From Larus michahellis (lineage: Eukaryota > Chordata > Aves > Charadriiformes > Laridae), in contig NC_133913.1 in the NCBI RefSeq assembly GCF_964199755.1, positions 8,162,201 to 8,226,200 on the forward strand: DNA of 64,000 bases. Reading direction: 5' to 3'. The position numbers and the translations under genes are program-made. The notes beneath the pieces are model-generated. The model was not told where the DNA came from. It was given only the letters and a program-made list of their open reading frames with translations, and did not search any database. Shown piece after piece: positions 47,940-58,778 of this stretch. Each line of letters opens with the position of its first letter. Position 1 is the first letter of the stretch.

Positions 47940-48990
47940 TTGACTAGATTTGTGGACCAGGAGAGAGCATGGTGTATCATTTACCTTGACTTTAGCAAGG
48001 ATTTCCTCATTGTTTCCCATAAAATCCTTGTATCTAAGTTAGGTCATTATAATCTGGATGAGTGGACAGTTAGACGTGGAAAAAAACTACTTGGATAGTT
48101 GTACTCGGAAGACAGTGGTTAATAGGTTGTCCTCAACTTGGAAGCTGATAAAAAGTAGAGTGCTGTAGGGGTCCGTACTAGAACCCATCATGTTTATCAG
48201 TGACCTGGAGGAGGGGCAAGAGAGTGCATTCTTGTCAGTTTCACAGATGATACCAAATTGAGGGGACCAGGCAATACTCTTAAAGGCAGGACTGCCGTTC
48301 AGAAGGACTTAGGCAGGAGGAAGGGGGACAAAAGGAACTGCAAGAAATTTAACAAGAACAATGTACATTCCCCTTGGGTGAAAATACAGACTGTCGACTG
48401 ATTGTCTTGAGAACAGCTCTATGGATAAGCACTTAGAGGACCCTGTGAGCAGCAAGTTGAGCATAAAACAAGCAGTATGCCCTAGCAGCAAAGAAAATCA
48501 ACAGCACGCTGGGCTGCGTTAACAGGAGCATAGTCACTACATCAAAGGAAGTGACTGTTTCCCTCTAGTGGGAAGTCATTAGACGACATGTAGGCTACTG
48601 CATCAAGTTGTGGGTCCCCTGGTTCAGGAAACAGAAGCGAATGAACTGAAGCAATTTCAGAGGAAGGACACTAAGGTGGTTGGTGACCTTAGCACATGCC
48701 GTGTGAGGAAGAGCTGAGGGAAGATGGCTTGTTGATCCTGGAAAAAGGAATTTTTCAGAGAAACCTAACAGCAAGCCCTTCAGTACATTATGAATGTTAT
48801 GAAAAGGAAGGAGCCTGGCTCTTCATAGTTGTGCAAGGTGGGAAGATGTGAAATAAGAGGCTTAAATTTAAAACAGACTGTATTTAAAGGAAAACTTTTT
48901 TCACCTTGAAAAGCAGTCAAGCATTGGAAAAGGGTATCCAGAGATGTTCTTAGGTAACCTGACTGAGCAACCTGAATCAAGGCCCTGCAG
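47940..48990 (+). mobile_element. CR1 LINE, second ORF2 fragment
   Basis: It starts in the reverse transcriptase (RFVDQERAWCIIYLDFSK, HKILVSKL) and runs through degenerate late ORF2, immediately after the 3' end of the preceding CR1. It lacks the ATTCTATG-type terminus. It is much more diverged than neighbouring copies. Confidence 0.7.
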
Positions 48991-49077
48991 TTCCATATGA
49001 ACATCAAAATGTCAAATTTTCCAAGTTTTCCCTCAATCTAAAGCTACATCTGCACTTTATTTCTTAATATGATTTCA

Positions 49078-49531
49078 GATGAAAAGAGGGAGAGGAGAGG
49101 AGAGGAGAGGAGGGGAGGGGAGGGGAGGAAGGGAGAGGAGAGGAGAGGAGAGGAGAGGAGAGGAGAGGAGAGGAGAGGAGAGGAGAGGAGAGGAGAGGAG
49201 AGGAGAGGAGAGGAGAGGAGAGGAGAGGAGAGGAGAGAGGAGGGGAGAGGAGAGGAGAGGAGAGGAGAGGGGAGGAGGGGAGAGGAGAGGAGAGGAGAGG
49301 AGAGGAGGGGAGGGGAGGGGAGGGGAGGAGAGAGGAGGGGAGGGGAGGGGAGAGGAGAGGAGAGGAGGGGAGAGGAGGGGAGAGGAGAAGAGAGAAGAGA
49401 AGAGGAGAGAAGAGGAGAGGAGAGAAGAGAAAAGAGAAGAGAAGAGAAGAGAAGAGAAGAGAAGAGAAGAGAAGAGAAGAGAAGAGAAGAGAAGAGAAGA
49501 GAAGAGAAGAGAAGAGAAGAGAAGAGAAGAG
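49078..49531 (+). repeat. Purine-only pentanucleotide array, (AGAGG)n then (AAGAG)n
   Basis: About 450 bases contain almost no pyrimidines on the plus strand. The 5' three-quarters is mainly AGAGG with AGGGG variants; the last about 100 bases are AAGAG. All frames stay open and encode Glu/Arg/Gly or Ser/Leu/Pro repeats; none is a gene. Confidence 0.97.
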
Positions 49532-49556
49532 CCTGACCACTTCAGGGCTGACCAAA

Positions 49557-50425
49557 AGTTAAAGAATGTTATAAAGAACATTGTCCAAATGCCTCGTAAA
49601 TACTGAAAGGCATGGGGCATCAACCACATCTCCAGGAAGGCTATTCCGGTGTGTGGCCACCCTCTCAGTAAAGAAATGTTTCCTAATGTGAACCCTGAAC
49701 CTTCCTGGATGCAGCTTTGAACCATTCTCATGTGTCCTGTCACTGGATTTCAGGGAGAAGGGATCAGCACCTTCCTTTCTCGCTTCCCCTCCACAGGAAG
49801 CTGTAGAGAGCAATGAGGTCACCTCTCAGACTCTTTTTCTCTTAGACAAACCCAAAGTCCTCACTCACTCCTCATAGGACATGCCTTTCAGCCCTTTCAC
49901 TGTCTTTGTTGCCTTCCTCTGGATGCATTCAGGTACTTTCACATCTTTCTTAAATTGTGGGGCCCAGAACTGCACGCAGTACTCAAGATGAGGCCACACC
50001 AACGTTAAATACAGCAGGATAATCCCCTCTCTTGACCGGCTGGTTGGACTGTGTTTGATGCACCCCAGGCTGTGGTTTGTCCTCTTGGCTGTGGTTTGTC
50101 CTCTTGGCTGCCAGGGCACACTGCTGACTCCTGTTGAGCCTGCTGCCAACCAGCACCCCCAGATCCCTTTCTGCAGGGCTGCTCTCCAGACACTCCTCTC
50201 CCAGTTTATACTTGTTCCTGGTGTTACTCCACCCCACTCCATCCCAGGTGCAGAATCTGTCATTTGGACTTGTTAAATTCCATCCATTGGAATCATTGCC
50301 CGATGCTCCGATCTATACAGATCCCTCTGCAAGGCCTCTTATCCCTCAAGACAGTCAGCAGCACCTCCTGGTTTAGTATCATCAGCGAACTTCCATTCAA
50401 CTCCTGCATCTACCTCATTGACGTT
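49557..50425 (-). mobile_element. CR1 LINE, ORF2 C-terminal fragment
   Basis: The minus strand reads CR1 late ORF2: GVASSRYCVQFWAP-type sequence, LAAKRTNHS and ERDLGVLVGSRLN. A 21-base unit containing GTGGTTTGTCCTCTTGGCT is tandemly duplicated at about 50070-50110. The 3' terminus is missing, where the element meets the purine array. Confidence 0.88.
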
Positions 50426-50513
50426 TGCCTCTTCCCCTGCCCATCTGCTTATGACTATCTTCCACATGAGGTCTGGTACTCATGGTGATCATAGGCCATA
50501 GCATCATCTAGTT

Positions 50514-50570
50514 CAGTGGTCTCCAAACTTCTTTGACTGCACAACCCATCAGTAAAAAATTTTGCCAGCA
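50514..50570 (+). mobile_element. Possible terminus of a hAT-type DNA transposon
   Basis: The stretch CAGTGGTCTCCAAACTTCTT resembles the terminal repeat of hAT-Charlie-like elements in vertebrates. I do not see the opposite terminus nearby, so this is a weak call. Confidence 0.25.
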
Positions 50571-50655
50571 GGCAAAGGAAGGGAAACAAGTTCATGGGCT
50601 TGGGGAAGCAAGCAGGAGGAGATCCCTCAGTCAGCAAGGATGTGTGATGGCATAC

Positions 50656-50817
50656 CTTCAGCAGCATGATGTCATTTTTAAAGGGATGACTTGAATAATT
50701 GGGGTGGATGACCCAGTGGCCAACATGGAAAGCTTGCTGACTTGGCTTGCCCTTATTTACATTGTCAGCTCTCAGGATCACAGTGATATTCACGTTTTTG
50801 CCAGGAAACACCAACAC
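50656..50817 (-). pseudogene. Granzyme-like serine protease, exon 3-like fragment
   Basis: Minus-strand translation over about 50 residues matches the third coding exon of granzymes and mast-cell proteases: NVNITVILRADNVNKGKPSQ, then QAFHVGHWVIHPNY and KNDIMLLK. The Asp of NDIMLL is the expected catalytic Asp. The exon ends at LLK followed by a GTATGC donor at 50655, the normal exon 3/4 junction in this family. The preceding exon 2 with TAAHC is not intact: the sequence at about 50820-50960 has only faint resemblance. Exons 4 and 5 with the catalytic Ser are not visible; a CR1 lies at 49557-50425. The likely state is a broken gene fragment. Intact members are secretory-granule proteases of lymphocytes or mast cells. 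Confidence 0.72.
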
Positions 50818-51752
50818 ATTTCAGCTACACTGACCACAACCACATGGGGTCCCTTACTCCACGCTGGCATAGGGCTGAGGTGTCCCATTCTGAAGAATAA
50901 AGGGAAGCAGGGAATGGGAGACACTGGCCTTTCTTCTGCAAAAGTAGCTCCGAGCCATGGTTGGAACCATGGACCAGGAGACCACTGCCAAGGAGTCCCG
51001 TCCCAGGGGCACACAGCCCCTGGCAGACAATTCCTGCAACTCAGAGGGGATGTATCACCTCACAGAGAGCCCTGCTGTGCCTGAAGAGACACAGAGGACT
51101 CTTTCCCCCCAAAGCAGGACTGCGGCTCTTCATGACTGTGTGAGACTGTGAAAAAATTCCACATACAAGTAAGAATGGGCCTTACGTTTCTTCAGCCGCA
51201 CAGTGAGCTGATGAGAGCACTGCATCTGGGCGAATTAGGAATCCTCCACATCAAATGTTATCATCTAACTCATTTCTAATTGATAAATAAGCCATGTAGG
51301 GCCAGGAGTGGGGCTTAGCTTCTGACCCGCCAATGATCCTTCCTGGAAGAGAGATAAGAAGTGTTAATATCACATACACCACTATTTCCCATCAAGTTCG
51401 GAGCTACGTGAGGAGAGAGAGTCATCCTCTGATGTCATATGCCAATGATGCCAATAACTCTCCTTCCTGGGGCTGTCCAAAGCATTTCTTATGCACAATG
51501 GAGAGAAAAACAAACACTTCCTGGGGATGACTGACCACACCTGACTCTGGATGTCTAAAATGCTGTCAAAGAACACTACATGGCTACCTGTAATGCATCA
51601 TTGGTTTCAGCCACAGTCTGAGCTGAGCGATATGAGTAGAGTAGAGAGTAGAGATATGAGAAAAGACAAGGCAGGCACCAGACATATTTCCTATTCAGTG
51701 CCCATTTCTGCCCTTGTACGTCCTCCTCTACACCCCGTCTGTCTGTACTCAC

Positions 51753-51810
51753 CAACCCCAGCCCATGGGACAAGGAGAAAAGCACTTGCGAGCAGAAGGA
51801 GAAGCAGCAT
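51753..51810 (-). pseudogene. Granzyme-like signal-peptide exon (exon 1)
   Basis: An ATG at 51810 opens a 58-base frame encoding LLLLLLASAFLLVPWAG, a strong signal peptide, ending at a consensus GTGAGT donor at 51752. Length, phase and sequence are typical of exon 1 of granzyme and chymase genes. It lies about 0.9 kb upstream of the exon 3-like fragment on the same strand, so both probably come from one gene. The exon itself looks undamaged. Confidence 0.65.
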
Positions 51811-52108
51811 CTTCTACCACTGTTCTGAAGAGCCAAAACAGTTGTTATGGCCAGGCCAGGCAGGTGACAGGTACAGAATGGCAATCTATATATATGAAGT
51901 TTGGAGCTGAAACAGGAAACCTCAGCCTGCTTTCAGCTTGTGTCGTTTGCTGGTTTTGTTCTTACAAACCCCAACCTGTGGTTTGGTGAGGGGTTCATGT
52001 CACAGCCTCTCTGGGCAACTGACTCTGATGCTTCGCTGTTCTCATGGTGAAGAAGGTTTTTTTTACACATAGCCTGAACCTCTTTTATTTAATTCTTTAT
52101 TTATTAAT

Positions 52109-52828
52109 GTCATAGAATCATATGGTTCTTCATGGTTGGAAAGGACCTTTGAAATCATCGAGTCCAACCATTCACACACACAAAAAAAAAAAACCCTAAA
52201 ATCTCTGTCACTAGAGCATGCCCTGAAGCGCCAAATCTAGATGTTTCTTAAATACCTCTAGGGATGGTGACTCAACCACCTCCCTGGGCAGGCTGTTCCA
52301 GTGCCTGACCACTCTTTCAGTAAAGTAATTCCTCCTAATATCTAATCTAAACCTCCCCTGCCACAACTTCAGACCATTTCCTTCAGAGACCTCTCCTCTG
52401 GGAGAAGAGGCCAACACCCACCTCTCTACAACCTCCTTTCAGGTAGTTGTAGAGGGCAATGAGGTCTCCCCTCAGCCTCCTCTTCTCCAAGCTAAACATG
52501 CCCAGCTCCCTCAGCCTCTCCTCATATGCCCTGGTCTCCAAACCCCTCACCAGCCTGGTAGCTCTCCTCTGGACACAATCCAGCACCTCAATGTCCCTCT
52601 TGTACAGAGGGGCCCAGAACTGAACACAGCACTTGAGGTGAGGCCTCACCGGTGCCGAGTACAGAGGCACCATCACTTCCCTGCTCCTGCTGGCCACGCT
52701 ATTCCTGATACAAGCCAGAATGCTGTTGGCCTTCTTGGCCACCTGGGCACACTGCTGGCTCATGTTAAGCTGGCCGTCCACCAGCAACCCCACGTCCTTT
52801 TCTGCTGGGCAGCTTTCTAGCCACTCTT
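52109..52828 (-). mobile_element. CR1 LINE, 3' part of a copy interrupted by a nested CR1
   Basis: It begins with the reversed CR1 3' end and carries late ORF2: [34 protein letters not shown] and [15 protein letters not shown]. The same element resumes at 52979. It is the same subfamily as the plus-strand CR1 at 21880-24485. Confidence 0.93.
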
Positions 52829-52978
52829 AGAATCATAGAATCATAGAATATTCATGGTTGGAAAGGACCTTTGAGATCATCGAGTCCAACCACACACACA
52901 CCAAAAAAAAAAAAAAAAACCCCACAACCAACCAACCTACAATCTCTGCCACTAGAGCATGCCCTGGAGTGCCAAAAG
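52829..52978 (-). mobile_element. Nested CR1 3' fragment with target-site duplication
   Basis: This 150-base CR1 tail (reversed terminus, 'ggttggaaaggacctttgag', an A-run after 'cacacacacacc') sits inside another CR1 copy. The host bases TCTT are present on both sides (52825-52828 and 52979-52982), a short target duplication. The insert is very similar to the host element's own 3' end at 52109-52240, so it is a sibling of the same subfamily and younger than it. Confidence 0.88.
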
Positions 52979-53395
52979 TCTTCCCCAAGCCTGTAGCATT
53001 ACTTGGGGTTGTCATGACGGAAATGCAGGACCCGGCACTTGGCCTTATTAAACCTCATACAGTTGGCCTTGGTCCATTGATCCAGCCTGTCCAGGTCCCT
53101 CTGTAGAGCCTTCCTACCCTGAAGCAGATCAACACTCCCACCTAGTTTGGTGTCGTCTGCAAAGTTACTGAGGGTGCACTCAATCCCCTCATCCAGATCA
53201 TTCATAAAGATATTAAACAAAACTTGCCCCTAAACCGAGCCCTGAGAGACACCAATGGTGACGGGCCACCAAGAGGATTTCACCCCATTAATCACGACTC
53301 TCTGGGCACGGCCATCCAGCCAGTTTTTACCCCAGCGAAGAGAACACTTGTCTATGCCATGATTTACCAGCTCCTCCAGGAGAAGAGCTGTCTTG
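52979..53395 (-). mobile_element. CR1 LINE, upstream part of the interrupted copy
   Basis: It continues the element at 52109-52828: the minus strand reads [36 protein letters not shown] and a degenerate WLDG segment, truncated near 53395. Together the two parts make about 1.1 kb of CR1. Confidence 0.92.
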
Positions 53396-55849
53396 AAGTA
53401 AACATGATATTCTGTTGCTTAACAAAAGTATCTAGGGTATCAAGACATGTCAGAGAGCTTGCAAATCCAACGCATTCCCTGGGAAGGGACAGGATCCCAG
53501 GCATCCTTTGCTATGTGTACCAATTCTGGTTTTTTTTACACTAGGGCAGTGCAGAAAATGCCAGCCATTTCCTTGTGTTACAGCATCAGACAGAATTCTG
53601 AAAACAAAGAGAATCAAAATGAAATTCAGTGATCCAAGACGAAAAAAAATCAAAAAAAAGACCCAAACCAACCCCCTCCCAAGAATTTCTTTACAATTTA
53701 GCCATGAGCTGATATTAACATGTCGAGAAGCAATTCTTCCTTTTCTTACAATGACAAGACAGTCAAGTCTGGTTGCCACCCAGTGTACTATGAATCGACA
53801 TCCTACTGTGTGTACATCTAGTTTTTTTACCTGAGACCATAGTTGGATTTCCATTATATGAAAAGCATTCTATTAGCAAGTTGTCCGTTTTGACTTTGCA
53901 GTTGAAAAATACACCACGGATTAGCTTTGTCTTTGTGCTTCTGAGCTCCTATGCAGGCCTCCAGAGTGCTACTCCCACAAGTCTGGAGGAAGACATTAGT
54001 AGGCTGTTTTCTTGCAGTATTGATCATATCCCTACAGCGGAGCTGTGAGCCAGGCGTACACAGCTCTTCCTGAGGTAAATTGGTTTGTATCTACTGCTTT
54101 AAGTTAATCCTGACATGAAGGTATAAGGAGACTGCAGCGACTGCATCTTTCATACCTAGACAGCACAACAGCATTTCTAGTGTTTCAAATTGTTCATTAC
54201 TGAGTCATTCACAAAGAATCTCCATTTCAGAGGACCAGAGGCTTCACATCTTAGAAACGCATCCAAAAGAAACAACGTGTTAGGTTTGCCATTTCAATTC
54301 AAGGTAATAACAGTAATGCCGTTAATATAAAATAGAAGAAATATCATATGAATTCAGTAAAGTTTGAGCATTTTGCTTTGTATTTACTCCTACTGCAACA
54401 AGTTCAATAAAAAAGTTTATTTTGCAGGCATTTCCAAATGGAAAAAATAATGAGAAACCATAGACTGTTTCTCTCTCTGAGATTGCATGTGCACCACAGC
54501 ACCAGGATGAATCATCTTCTGGAGATGGGCGAATCATTGCCTGAGAAGAAAAGTGGGGTCCTAGAAGGTCTAAGTATGGACTTATCTAACTTAATTTTAA
54601 CATCTAAAATTGCCCATTTAGATCCAGACTAATCATGTTGCCCTCCTTTAATTAGCAGAGGAGAGGTTGGGCAATGAGAGAGAGAGATTTGCAGTTCATC
54701 CTTACACGGGATGTTTACAAGAGGTCACAGGAATTCATTCTGACTTTTTCTTCCCATCCTACAGTGGGAGTCAGAAGCTTAAACGTGTGTGTTTAGTGTG
54801 TTTTGAGATGCCTTAAGGTTGCTGATACGTTTGCATGAGATTGTAGGTTACCTGCCACTTTCTGAAAAGTGGAGTCCAGGATGTGAAATACCAAGACCAA
54901 GACAAACACCAATTGGCACTTTCTGTCTCCATTTAGGCACCAGGATCTCACTACAGAAGGCTGATGAGTCACACTTCATGAAAGATAATAGTAGCAACTC
55001 TTGCTTGGGTTAGAAGAAATACTCTGAAAGCTCCACATAGAATCACTGCAGACGTGTTGGGACTCTTGTTCCTACCTAGACGTATTTCTGGGAAAAAAGT
55101 ACGTTGCACTGGGTTTTCGTCATGGAGATGAAATATAATTATTATATATTATTCATATATTATGTGAAGTATCATTTATAACCAGGCTGATGTGGAAAAG
55201 AGACGCATCTAAGTGTGTGTGTGAGGGACTGCCCAAGAGGTCAAGACATTTATTTGCAAACATGATGAGAAATCCAGAGAGGTGTTTTGGTGGTGTCCAT
55301 TTGGTTGTGTCACAACTGGAATGTTTGTTGTTTCTTTATTGTGTCAAGTACATAAAGTACTATTATGACTACAGTGCAAGATGTGCATCTGTTTTATCAT
55401 CACTTTACGTCTAAATAAATGACTGTTCACATCTGCTCTGTAAGTCGTCTAAACTACCAGTATAATTGCACATCTTCCTTTCTCAAAGCAAATTATCACT
55501 GCCTTCCACCTCGTCCTACCCTCACGCCCAAATGCTCACAAAATGGAATGACTGCAGCCTTATTTTGAGCAGCTTAATCATTTTAAATTGTTGGAAATTC
55601 CCAAGGTTTTCTGTGTGATTCTAAACACTGAATCCTACTTTTGCTTTCAAATCAGATAACCCCATTAGAAGAAATACTCATTTACTGTCTTTGACTATGC
55701 AGGGAGTGTGGAGGCGTGATTCAAGTGACCAAAAAGCTACATTTTAAACTCTGCAGGGTGCTGTATTAGGCTTGCGGTTGCTGTTTCTAAAAAGCATGTC
55801 TCTCGTGTTGGCTTTCTGTTATGTTCTACTTCCATACAGGTGCAGGAAT
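53396..55849. other. No recognised feature
   Basis: This is AT-rich unique-looking DNA. No open frame matches a known family and no repeat boundary is visible. Confidence 0.4.
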
Positions 55850-56284
55850 GACTTCACTCTACTCAGCCTTGGGGCAGTCTCACCTCAAGTACTGTGTGCA
55901 CTTTTGAGCTTCACAATATAAGAAAGATATAAAAATATTAGAATATGTCCAAAGGAGGGCAACAAAGATGGTGAAAGGACTAGAGGGCAGGACTTATGAG
56001 GAGTGTCTGAGGATACTAGGTTTGTTCAGTTTAGAGAAGAGGTGACTGAGGGATGACCTCATTGCTGTCTACAATATCCTCATGAAGGGAAGCAGAGAGG
56101 TTGGTGCTGATCTCTTTTCTGGTGATAGGACATGAGGGAATGCCCTAAAGCTGCATTAGGGGAAGTTCAGATTGGATATTAAGAAAAAGTTCTTCACTGA
56201 GAAAGTATCCGACCACTGAAACAAGCTCCCTGAGGAAATGGACATGGTCCCAAAACTGTCAGTGTTCAAGAAGCGCTTGGACAA
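55850..56284 (+). mobile_element. CR1 LINE, first part of a copy interrupted by a nested CR1
   Basis: It carries late ORF2 sequence ('cctcaagtactgtgtgcac', 'ggagggcaacaaagatggtg', 'ttcagtttagagaagaggtg') and stops at 'cttggacaa'. Its tail resumes at 56789. Confidence 0.85.
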
Positions 56285-56783
56285 GCTATGGAGCCCCCAG
56301 CATAACATGGGCCTGTTGGAGTGGGTCCAGAGAAAGGCCACAAGATGGTCAGAGGGTTAGAGCAGCTTTCCTATGAAGACAAGCTGAAAGATTTGGGAGG
56401 GGTTGAGCCTGCAGAAGAGAAGGCTTTGGGGAGACCTTATAATGGCTTTCCAGTATCTGAAGGGGGCCTACAAGAAAGACAGAAAGGGACATTTTACAAG
56501 GCCATGTAGTGATAGAACAAGGGGTAATGACTTAAAACTGAACGAGGGTAGATATAGATTAGATAACAGGAATAGATAACCCTCACTATGAGGGTGGTGA
56601 GCCACAGGAAGAGGTTGCCCAGAGAAGCTGTGGATGCCCCATTCCTGGAAGTGTTCAAGATGACTGGCTGGCTGGGGTTTTGAGCAACCTGGTCTAGTGG
56701 GAGATGTCCCTGCCCGTGGCAGGGGGGTTAGAACTGGATGATATTTAAGGTCCCTTCCAACCTAAACCATTCTATGATTCTAC
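56285..56783 (+). mobile_element. Nested CR1 LINE with 5-bp target-site duplication
   Basis: This is a CR1 3' segment of about 500 bases, ending in 'accattctatgattctac', within another CR1 of a different subfamily. GACAA occurs at 56280-56284 and again at 56784-56788, which I read as the target duplication. It is truncated at the 5' end. Confidence 0.85.
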
Positions 56784-56788
56784 GACAA

Positions 56789-56872
56789 CACTGTTAGGTA
56801 TATGGATTAACGTTTAGGTTGCTCTGTGTGGAGTCAGGAGTTGGACTCATGGGTTCCTTCCAACTCAGGACT
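56789..56872 (+). mobile_element. CR1 LINE, tail of the interrupted copy
   Basis: It contains 'ctctgtgtggagtcaggagt', then 'tggactcatgggttccttcc' and 'aactcagg', the 3' UTR of a different CR1 subfamily from the insert. It completes the element at 55850-56284. Confidence 0.75.
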
Positions 56873-57555
56873 GAAACTGACTCCTGAGGAATGAATACCT
56901 TGTCCAGGCTCCTCCTGGGTCTGTCCCTGAAAAGTCATGAACTCCATTCTCCAGGCATGAAATCCATCAAGATGGGTCACCAGGAGGAGCTCTCCAGGTG
57001 ACTCCAAGGAGCTCACCTTTGCAACTAACGGGTGGTTGGTGCATACGGGTGTGGGACACATTATGCGGGAAGGACAGTTCCCCCCCGCTTTCCCCAGGGG
57101 AAGAGCATTTTGGGATTCGACAGTACATCTTATGGGATGTTTAGGGGAGGAACCAAAGGTGAGAAAAAGGGGGGATTTAGTGACATGGGAAGCAACAGGT
57201 GTGAAAAATAGATGCACAAGGGAATAAAAGGATCCATTCACAGGTAAGCAGGGGCTGCTTGCTTGGGATGCTTGTCTGATCATGCCCTGCCCCTGATCAC
57301 TGCAGTTTGTCTTATTTCCTTCTTGAAATCCACCTTCAACTATTTTACGGCAAGGGTCTCGCTCTTCTGTGTGAATATGTGTGGACAGCAGTCAGTGGTG
57401 CCAGCAATGGAAAGAAGTGTTGGTGTGTGAGTAAATGTGATCACTAGTGAAGATAAAGCTGGACTAGCCAGTGATTAGGTGTCACTGCACCTAAGTTTTG
57501 CCACAGGGCTGAAATCAGAGAAGTCTTCTCTTTCGTTAGGGACACAGAAGGTTCA
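56873..57555. other. No recognised gene
   Basis: This is moderately GC-rich DNA; it could be an unrecognised repeat, but I cannot name one. A minus-strand open frame at 56834-57283 has no recognisable motif. Confidence 0.35.
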
Positions 57556-58095
57556 TATAATCACAGAAACAGAGAATGGTTTGTGTTGGAAGGGACATTG
57601 TAAGGTCTTCTGGTCCAATCCCCCTGCCATGGGCAGGGCCACCTTCCACTAGATTAGGTTGCTGAAAGACCTTTCCAACCTGCCTTTGAACACTTCCAAG
57701 GCTGGGGCACCCACAACTTCTCTGGGCAGCCCGTTCCAGTGTCTCACTACCCTCATTGTAAAAAACGTCTGCCTTATATTCAATCTAAATCTAGCCTCTT
57801 TCACTTTAAAACCGTTGCCCCTTGTCCTGTCACTCCAGGCCCTGGGGAAAAGTTGCTCTCCATCTATTTTATAAGCTCCCTTTATAAATTGAATGGCTGC
57901 AATAAGGTCTCCCCGGATTACACTTTTCTCAGGTTGAACAGCCCTAACTGCCTCAGCCTTTCTTCATAGGAGAGGTGTTCCACCCCTTAGATCATTTTTG
58001 TTGCAGTCTTCTGGACGTGCTCTAACAGGTCCATGTCTTTCTTTTACTGGGGACCTCAAAGCTGGATGCAGTACTCCAGGTGGGATTTCATGAGA
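57556..58095 (-). mobile_element. CR1 LINE, 3' fragment
   Basis: It begins with a reversed 3' end ('gaatggtttgtgttggaagg', 'ccatgggcagggccacc') and contains late ORF2. It is truncated at its 5' side near 58095, directly next to the OR pseudogene fragment at 58110-58540. Confidence 0.9.
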
Positions 58096-58109
58096 GAAGA
58101 CTTAGTGCA

Positions 58110-58540
58110 GACACCAATGACGTTATAGCAATACCATAACACTTTTATCCAGGAAACACATCCAAGCCAAGGCAGGGACTTGTGGTTTATCCAGTTTGTG
58201 TAATGTAACGGCTTGCCTGTTGCCAAATATCAATCACAAGACACTGCTGCCAGAAGGTAACATTCAATAGCTCCCAATGAATGAAAGAAGAACGTTTGTG
58301 CAAGGCAGCCACTAGCAGACATTCTCCTACCCCTGTCAGGAAGCTGGCCAGCATCCTAGGCAGGATGGTGAAGGTATAATCAGTCTTCAAGGACAACAGC
58401 TTCCCTAGAAAAAGGTACATTGATGCTTAAAGGTGCTGATCAGTTACAACTAGGAAACATAAGGATGTTTCCATCCACAGAAACCCTGTAAATGATGAGG
58501 AAAAACAGGAAAAGGAAACCCGTTATTCAGCAAGGTACTC
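58110..58540 (-). pseudogene. Olfactory receptor pseudogene fragment, OR11-like
   Basis: The minus strand reads, in OR order: NILMFLVVTDQHL (TM1 end), ASMYLFLGKLLSLKTDYTFT and [12 protein letters not shown] (TM2), then, after a frame change, [11 protein letters not shown], a stop in place of the expected Arg/Trp codon, YLATGKPLHYTNWIN (end of TM3) and WLGCVSWIKVLW (TM4). TM5-7 are missing; the fragment ends next to a CR1. The SFLTG and ECYLLA blocks are most like OR11-type receptors and like the pseudogene at 26160-27000. Confidence 0.8.
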
Positions 58541-58778
58541 AAATGCAAGGATACTCAAATATCAAGACTCCATGATATTAGGTTGATTTCTGCACTCTGT
58601 TTCTGGTAGCAGCATTATCTAGTCAGCAAGGATGAACCAGAAATACTTTCAGTTATCACCAAACATCTTTGCTTTTATTCTTGAACACAGAAATTCTTGA
58701 TTCCCTTGTGGTGTTTTTGCCTATCGGCTGAATCAGGAGTTCAGATGTGAAATGTGCATTGAGAGGGATGGAAGGAGA

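Noticed and set aside
49064-49743. Long frames encoding Leu/Ser/Pro or Glu/Arg/Gly repeats
   Set aside because: They are translations of the pentanucleotide purine array and adjoining CR1, not genes.
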